From Calditrichota bacterium (lineage in GTDB: Bacteria; Calditrichota; Calditrichia; RBG-13-44-9; J042): 17,903 nucleotides of DNA. The position numbers and the translations under genes are program-made. Within the stretch, counting starts at the first letter, position 1, and each line of letters begins with the position of its first letter. The notes beneath the pieces are model-generated. The model worked only from the letters and a program-made list of their open reading frames with translations. It made no database searches and was not told the DNA's origin. Shown here one piece after another: positions 13,490-17,903 of the stretch. Location: NCBI GenBank assembly GCA_013150955.1, contig JAADJD010000036.1:1-17903 (forward strand), written 5' to 3'.

Positions 13490-13834
13490 TTATCCGGGCG
13501 GCCAGGTCATGGGACGTCCACCCAGCACGTGCAAATGGATGTGATAAACGTGTTGTCCCCCATGGCGACCGTTGTTGAATACCAGACGAAATCCGTCTTC
13601 GGCTATCCCCAACTGTTCTGCCACCTGTTTGCCAATATAGATAACTTTGCCCACCAGTGCCTGATCCTCTGCTGTCATATCAGCAATTTTAGCGATATGC
13701 TTCTTCCGGGGAATCACCAGCACATGAACCGGCGCCTGGGGATTAATATCGTGAAATGCCACCACATCGTCATCTTCGTAGACAATGTTTGCCGGCAGTT
13801 TGTGTTCGGCAATCTGACAAAAAATGCAGTCCAT
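13490..13834 (-). CDS. HIT family protein, HINT type (purine nucleoside phosphoramidase-like)
   Basis: The 114 residues are the full length of bacterial HINT proteins. It shows the N-terminal CIFCQI (C3, C6; zinc-type in part of the family), FHDINPQAPVHVLVIPRKKH, and the histidine triad H98-I-H100-L-H102 in GGQHVYHIHLHVLGG. H100 aligns with the nucleophile. The family cleaves phosphoramidates and acyl-adenylates of purine nucleotides in the cytoplasm. The start ATG at 13834 has GAGG seven bases upstream. It lies 55 bases behind rsmE. The AT-rich sequence in this gap (13840-13890) could hold an internal promoter. Confidence 0.95.
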   Translation of the reverse strand: MDCIFCQIAEHKLPANIVYEDDDVVAFHDINPQAPVHVLVIPRKKHIAKIADMTAEDQALVGKVIYIGKQVAEQLGIAEDGFRLVFNNGRHGGQHVYHIHLHVLGGRPMTWPPG

Positions 13835-13889
13835 GGGCCACCCTCGTTTTTGCTGGAAAGCGTAATTTATTTTTTGGCTAAATATTTTT

Positions 13890-14624
13890 CTACAAAAATA
13901 AAAATTTTATTTGACTGACAGCAACCACGGCCGCCGTTTCGCTGCGCAGGATTTGCTCCTGCAGCTTGACAATCCTGAAACCCGCCTCCACAGCCAGCTG
14001 GACTTCGCGTTCCGAGAAGCCGCCTTCCGGCCCGACGGCCAGGTAGATCTCCCGTAACGAGTCCGCGGGTGAAGGAATCCGCTTTGCATCGGGCATCCAG
14101 TGGGCAATGTAACCCGCCGCATGTTCCGCCTGCAGGGGAACCTGGAGGATCCAGTCCTGGAAAGCCCGGGGTTCGGCGATGGTGGGCAGATACGCCTGCT
14201 GGCTCTGTTTCATGGCGCTGATGGCGACACGTTCCAGGTGCCTGCGTTTCAATCCCGGCGCAGTGGTAAAGTCCGTTTGCAACGGCTGAATGGTGTGTAC
14301 CCCCAGTTCGGTTAATTTTTCCACCGCCCAGTCCATTCGATTGGGACGAATCATTCCCAGGCCCACGTGAATGCGGTGCTCCGGTGGCGGAACGGTGCTA
14401 ACGGTCTCGATGATGCAGGCCACGCCTTTTTTGTCGATGCGGTCGATGCGCGCCCGGGCCATCAATCCATTGCCGTTGATCAGTCCAATATGGTCATCGG
14501 TTCGTTTGCGGAGTACCCGGGACGCATGGTGGGATTCTTCAGGGGAAAGCTGGATGTGTGTGCTGTGAAGGGACAAATCCGGTGCGTAAAAAAATGCCAG
14601 CTGACGATCCCATCCCTTTACCAT
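13890..14624 (-). CDS. rsmE: 16S rRNA (uracil1498-N3)-methyltransferase RsmE
   Basis: The 244-residue protein has the SPOUT-family RsmE architecture. An N-terminal PUA-like RNA-binding part (SPEESHHASRVLRKR, about 27-41) precedes the methyltransferase part with GLGMIRPNRMDWAVEKLTEL (88-107), AMKQSQQAYLP, the SAM-knot motif LAVGPEGGFSEREV (195-208) and LQEQILRSETAAV (221-233). It methylates N3 of U1498 in 16S rRNA. The AMKQSxxxYLP form replaces the EQSxR form of proteobacteria and is the one I associate with Bacteroidetes-like bacteria. The ATG at 14624 follows a GGTGGA purine run. A six-codon upstream ATG frame ending in TAA overlaps it. It is 24 bases behind the Omp85 gene. Confidence 0.95.
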   Translation of the reverse strand: MVKGWDRQLAFFYAPDLSLHSTHIQLSPEESHHASRVLRKRTDDHIGLINGNGLMARARIDRIDKKGVACIIETVSTVPPPEHRIHVGLGMIRPNRMDWAVEKLTELGVHTIQPLQTDFTTAPGLKRRHLERVAISAMKQSQQAYLPTIAEPRAFQDWILQVPLQAEHAAGYIAHWMPDAKRIPSPADSLREIYLAVGPEGGFSEREVQLAVEAGFRIVKLQEQILRSETAAVVAVSQIKFLFL

Positions 14625-14648
14625 TCCAGTCCACCCATTGTTCCTGGC

Positions 14649-15956
14649 TTAAAATGCCACCCCGGCATCGATGATGAATTGCGAGTCTCCCGCTTCATTC
14701 CATGCCTGTTCCAGGCGCAGCAAATAGACGAATGGCAGGTGAAAGTGCAGGCCCACGCCAAATCCGGTTTTAAGATGCTTAAGTCCCAGTTCCCGGGTGC
14801 GATTCCAGGTCTGCCCGGAATCCACGAACAATCCCATGCTGACCCCAAATTTCAGGTTCTGGGTAAAGGCCGAAAACCGGGAGTTGTTTCCCAGGGAAAA
14901 GTAGCGGATTTTCATTAACGGGATGCGAAGCTCCAGGCTTTGCAGGGTCAGGTTCTGTCCGGTAAAAACCTGGTAAAAATGGCCCCGGATGCGTTCGTTG
15001 TATCCGATGTAAATCCGGTCGTATACCGGAAGGGACTGCCGGTTTAAAACGGTATAGTTGCGGATGCCAATGCTGAGCCGGTCGTGTAGTTTCAGGTACA
15101 GGCGATTGTCCAGCTTCCAGCGCCAGAATCGGGGTTGATGAGAAAAGATGCCCGAACGCATGACCTCCCAGCGTAGAAAATATCCGCTCAGGGGATATTC
15201 GTACAAATCGCGATAATCGCTGGTGAAACGCAGGCTGAACTGGGGAACGGTATCCCATTTTTTTCCCGAAACCAGATACCGGGTGTAAGGCTCCGGCAGG
15301 TGAACCCAGCGAAAGGTAAAAGCGGCTTCCAGGGAAACGTTCAGGTTCAATCGTTTGCCCAGGGTAATCTGGGTACCGATGTGGCGTTCGGTGGTCTCGA
15401 ACTCCTTACTCTGAATGAAACTGTTGAACAGTTTAACACCCAGAATCAGGCGGGTGTGGCGTCCCAGCCAGGGATTAAAATACGACAGGAAGAAGCTGGG
15501 ATTGTAACCCAGCCAGCCTCCAATCATAGCCTTTTCGTTCATTCCGCGAAAATTAATGTGGGTGATCTGGAAGCCGTAGCTGACCTTACTCCAGTCCCGT
15601 TCGCTGATGAAAATGATGGGTACCGGGTAAATGTACCAGGTTTCCGTAACCTGAATGAGCAGGATGCGCCGCTGACCCGTGTCCAGGATGTCCAGTGCCA
15701 CTCGATTAAACAGAAACAGGTTCTGTAACCGATTTTGAATGAGCTGGAAGTCCATGTAATTCAACGTGTCTGGAAAAGTGAAGGGAATCTCCCGAAGAAT
15801 CACTTCGTTACGGGTCTTTTCGTTGCCCATGATTACCACCGTGTCGATGCGGATGGGGGAATACAGGTCGCTTTGTCCCCGAACCCCGGCCCCGAAGAAC
15901 AGCAGTATTCCCCATATCATGGGAAGCATCATCTGTCGCCATCGCCGCCTCATCAC
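14649..15956 (-). CDS. Short Omp85/BamA-like outer-membrane protein with one POTRA domain
   Basis: The precursor has a signal peptide (MMLPMIWGILLFFGAGVRGQ, about 9-28), one POTRA-like domain (about 35-105: IRIDTVVIMGNEKTRNEVIL ... LFNRVALDI ... ILLIQVTE) and a beta-barrel of about 330 residues. The conserved Omp85 loop motif RGH is at 324-326 (ERIRGHF), and the chain ends in AF, a usual outer-membrane beta-signal. At 435 residues it is about half of BamA, which has five POTRA domains, so it is more like a compact Omp85/TamA-type insertase or transporter than the essential BamA. The GTG at 15956 has GGAGG eight bases upstream, inside the end of the PHP gene; the ATG at 15953 is the next choice. 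Only three bases separate it from the PHP gene, so the two are co-transcribed. Confidence 0.88.
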   Translation of the reverse strand: MMRRRWRQMMLPMIWGILLFFGAGVRGQSDLYSPIRIDTVVIMGNEKTRNEVILREIPFTFPDTLNYMDFQLIQNRLQNLFLFNRVALDILDTGQRRILLIQVTETWYIYPVPIIFISERDWSKVSYGFQITHINFRGMNEKAMIGGWLGYNPSFFLSYFNPWLGRHTRLILGVKLFNSFIQSKEFETTERHIGTQITLGKRLNLNVSLEAAFTFRWVHLPEPYTRYLVSGKKWDTVPQFSLRFTSDYRDLYEYPLSGYFLRWEVMRSGIFSHQPRFWRWKLDNRLYLKLHDRLSIGIRNYTVLNRQSLPVYDRIYIGYNERIRGHFYQVFTGQNLTLQSLELRIPLMKIRYFSLGNNSRFSAFTQNLKFGVSMGLFVDSGQTWNRTRELGLKHLKTGFGVGLHFHLPFVYLLRLEQAWNEAGDSQFIIDAGVAF

Positions 15957-15959
15957 CCT

Positions 15960-17672
15960 TCAATCCTCCGCAATCCAGATCGGATTGGTGTAACAAAAAT
16001 GCTCCATCTGACCATTATCGGTATACAGTTCCCCTCGAATATAGCACATTTTTGAGGAAATCGGGTAAGAAATTTCGCTGGCAAATTGCCATTGTTGTCG
16101 GGGAACGGATATTTCCAGCGGCACTTCCTGTTGCTGTCCGGTGTCTCCAAAAAACAGAACAATTCGGGTTATGACCCCGCAGTGGTGCGACGACTGGGCC
16201 TGAATGCGGAGGGTGACCTGCCCGCCACCGGGTAGGGTCTGCCCAATGTGGAATGTTCCCTGCGGGTGGGACACTTCCAGGCTCAGCAGGGGGCCGCTGG
16301 AAATGACGCTTTGTCCCCGCTGAAGTGCGGTCAGAAGATTGGCTGAATGGTACTGCCCCCGGAGCCATACCCCGGTGCGCATCCGCCCCAGAATCTGATG
16401 TCGATGCTGACGGAGCCTTATCAGGGGAATATGAACGTGGCGGGACAGATTGAAATTTCCGTGAGCATCGTTACCCGCCAGCAGAGTAATGCGCCGGCCC
16501 TGCAATAGCTGCTGTTTCCAAAAAGTCAGTCCCTGATAGAAAGCCGGGGAACGCAGACCGTTCAGAATTTGCCAGCAATTGATTGCAGATTGAGTTAAAT
16601 CCTGTGGGTGCCAGTATCCGCGATTCAGAATCCACTGATGGGATCGTGGCGGTCGGTCGAATGGATGAGCCGCAGCGATGAGTGCCTGGCTGGATTGGAT
16701 GCGGGCGATCAGTTCTTCCAGCCTCAATTCGGGTCGATTATTCAGGGGCTTTAGGGCCCCATCGCCGGCACCAGGTAAAAATTCAGGATGTCCGATCACC
16801 AGGCAATGAACGTTCTGGTTGCGGTGGTTGCCCACGGAAACCTCCTCTCCCGCCAGCACACAAAAGTTCGCGGATTGGTGATTCACCCGGGCCACTTCCT
16901 GCTGAAAGGCCTGCCATCGCTCCCCAGGCGATGCATGATTCTGGAAGTCGTACGAATGATCGGTAATGGCCAGAAAATGCAGGCCCAGACTTCGGGCCGC
17001 GGTAACCGTCTCCAAAATTGGAGCTGCGAACTCGATGGCATCCCGGGTGTAATGGCTGTGCACGTGCATGTCCCCCCAGTACCAGTTGGGCAGGGTGGGG
17101 AGAGGGGCTTCGTCCAGGAAGATGGTCAACGGATGTTTGGACAGTCCGGGATAATTATCTCGATCGATGCGCTGCTCTCGACCGCACCGGGTAATGATTG
17201 CCTGCGGCTCCAGGAGGTAGTCTCCCGGGGCTACAAAATACGAGGCCGGAATCCAGATCACTTGAGAAAAAAACGGTTGCTCGATTTTTCGGGAAAAGGT
17301 AATCGTCTGTTCCTGTGAATGGTGAGGCGCGGATGCCCGTCGCAGTTTCCACGTCACGGCTTTCAGTTCCACGGGGAATTGGTCGGCATCGTTAATGAAC
17401 AGAAACAGAGGAACGTCTTTCCCCAGTTGCGATCGGTGGGGCAGGTCGAACAGAATCTCGGGCATGTCCTGGTACAAACGGCCCCGGATTTTCCAGAGCC
17501 GGTAGTGAACTTCCGCATAGGCCAGGAAAAGCGTGAGCAGGCTAAGGATCAGGATGCCCGGCCATTCCAGAATGGCCCGTTCCGGTGGCAAAAAAAGAAA
17601 AATCGGTAATCCCAGAAGACCGATTATCCTGCTGCCAGTAACCTGGATGTTTTCTTGATTCGGGAAAAACAT
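15960..17672 (-). CDS. Membrane-anchored PHP-domain metallohydrolase, CehA/McbA-like
   Basis: The 570-residue protein has two N-terminal hydrophobic segments (about 16-30 and 38-53) and then a soluble part of ~140 residues with an immunoglobulin-like look. The PHP domain follows, with metal ligands in order: H203 and H205 (GDMHVHSHYT), D238-H239 (AITDHS), E276 (AGEEVS), H336 (AAHPFDR), D402 and H404 (LAGNDAHG). A C-terminal beta-rich part (about 455-570) closes the chain. PHP enzymes hydrolyse phosphoesters or carbamates; the CehA/McbA group has members of both kinds, and the substrate here is unknown. The domain probably faces the periplasm, judged from the two N-terminal segments, but topology is not settled. 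The ATG at 17672 lacks a clear Shine-Dalgarno sequence. It heads the five-gene minus run, with the Omp85 gene three bases behind. Confidence 0.87.
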   Translation of the reverse strand: MFFPNQENIQVTGSRIIGLLGLPIFLFLPPERAILEWPGILILSLLTLFLAYAEVHYRLWKIRGRLYQDMPEILFDLPHRSQLGKDVPLFLFINDADQFPVELKAVTWKLRRASAPHHSQEQTITFSRKIEQPFFSQVIWIPASYFVAPGDYLLEPQAIITRCGREQRIDRDNYPGLSKHPLTIFLDEAPLPTLPNWYWGDMHVHSHYTRDAIEFAAPILETVTAARSLGLHFLAITDHSYDFQNHASPGERWQAFQQEVARVNHQSANFCVLAGEEVSVGNHRNQNVHCLVIGHPEFLPGAGDGALKPLNNRPELRLEELIARIQSSQALIAAAHPFDRPPRSHQWILNRGYWHPQDLTQSAINCWQILNGLRSPAFYQGLTFWKQQLLQGRRITLLAGNDAHGNFNLSRHVHIPLIRLRQHRHQILGRMRTGVWLRGQYHSANLLTALQRGQSVISSGPLLSLEVSHPQGTFHIGQTLPGGGQVTLRIQAQSSHHCGVITRIVLFFGDTGQQQEVPLEISVPRQQWQFASEISYPISSKMCYIRGELYTDNGQMEHFCYTNPIWIAED

Positions 17673-17724
17673 GGCCTAATTTGACAAATGGATGGGTGGA
17701 GAGCAATTTTTTTATCAGGTTTTT

Positions 17725-17772
17725 AATCCAGATTATGTATAAGACCACGAATTGCACGAATTCACACAAATA
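17725..17772 (+). repeat. Interspersed element, isolated arm (trace L)
   Basis: AATCCAGATTATGTATAAGA, CCACGAATTGCACGAATTCA and CACAAATAAAAT match the outer arm. The core and right arm are missing. As at 6061-6105, the arm leads straight into the AACCCGTTGT module. Confidence 0.6.
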
Positions 17773-17777
17773 AAATT

Positions 17778-17875
17778 AACCCGTTGTTCTAATTAGACAG
17801 CCCAAACCGTTGAAACGGTTCTGTAAATTATTGTTACTTTAGGAGTTGTCCACCCAGATAAATCTGGGTGTTAAT
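17778..17875 (+). repeat. AACCCGTTGT and two-hairpin module, most complete copy
   Basis: AACCCGTTGTTCTAATTAGA is followed by AACCGT-TGAA-ACGGTT (17805-17820), a 30-base AT-rich spacer, the hairpin CACCCAGATAAATCTGGGTG (17851-17870) and GTTAAT. Order and loops agree with 3327-3394 but the second stem differs. To the right (17876-17903) nothing more is recognisable before the window ends. Confidence 0.5.
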
Positions 17876-17903
17876 GAATGATAATTTCGATTAACTCCTG
17901 GCT

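Noticed and set aside
14594-14640. Six-codon upstream frame overlapping the rsmE start as a regulatory leader peptide
   Set aside because: Too short and without attenuation features. Probably incidental in the 24-base gap.
47-17888. 15-bp match TTAATGAATGATAAT near both window ends
   Set aside because: Short, AT-rich and without extension. Near what chance allows in AT-rich gaps, so no evidence of a direct repeat bounding the window.

Overview
Organism. The window (about 50% GC, most genes on the minus strand) looks like a bacterium of the FCB superphylum, most plausibly Calditrichota/KSB1 or a neighbouring candidate phylum. The main clue is the 719-residue LVIVD beta-propeller protein ending in a secretion-type C-terminal domain that begins with a PNPFNPST motif. 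Supporting clues are a Bacteroidetes-like RsmE and Omp85/OmpA-type outer-membrane proteins. The placement is inference, because there is no rRNA or ribosomal protein in the window.

Layout. 1-509: 3' part of a WD40 protein, AT-rich and apparently frameshifted. 858-3014 (-): secreted LVIVD-repeat protein. 3015-4282: a 1.27-kb gene-free block with an interspersed-repeat arm, a two-hairpin module, a cluster of short palindromes, four 22-bp iterons, a full inverted copy of the interspersed repeat, and the wreck of an insertion sequence. 4283-5965 (+): SWIM zinc-finger protein. 6531-7163 (-): L-2-amino-thiazoline-4-carboxylate hydrolase family. 7487-8854 (-): KamA-type radical SAM aminomutase family, with a near-perfect terminator and a structured leader (8886-9127) that contains a candidate H-type pseudoknot. 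9571-11040 (-): coiled-coil protein with a C-terminal OmpA-like domain. 11205-11534 (+): small thioredoxin. 11779-12651 (+): COG2521-type methyltransferase. 13026-17672 (-): a five-gene run, in transcription order PHP/CehA-McbA-like metallohydrolase, short single-POTRA Omp85 protein, RsmE, HIT/HINT protein, GroES-like protein.

Common thread. Nearly every intergenic gap over 200 bases carries at least one copy or arm of a ~140-175-bp imperfectly palindromic element. Its arms contain CGAAT(N)ACGCGAAT / ATTCGTGTCATTCGTRG motifs, its ends are AACCCAGATTATGC / GCATAATCTGGGTT, and its asymmetric core contains GGAACACATTTTCATCCAG. I count about 14 full, partial, tandem or inverted traces in 17.9 kb. 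They include a short subfamily lacking the same ~30-bp segment in two places. A second module, AACCCGTTGT followed by a pair of hairpins whose stems differ between copies, is associated with some arms. These repeats, the kamA leader structure and the iterons are the parts least explained by known gene families.

How the genes fit together. The five-gene minus run joins envelope biogenesis (Omp85) with rRNA modification and small housekeeping proteins. The spacing of 3 nt between the PHP gene and the Omp85 gene and 24 nt between the Omp85 gene and rsmE supports co-transcription. The remaining genes look like independent units separated by repeats. No rRNA, tRNA or CRISPR was seen.
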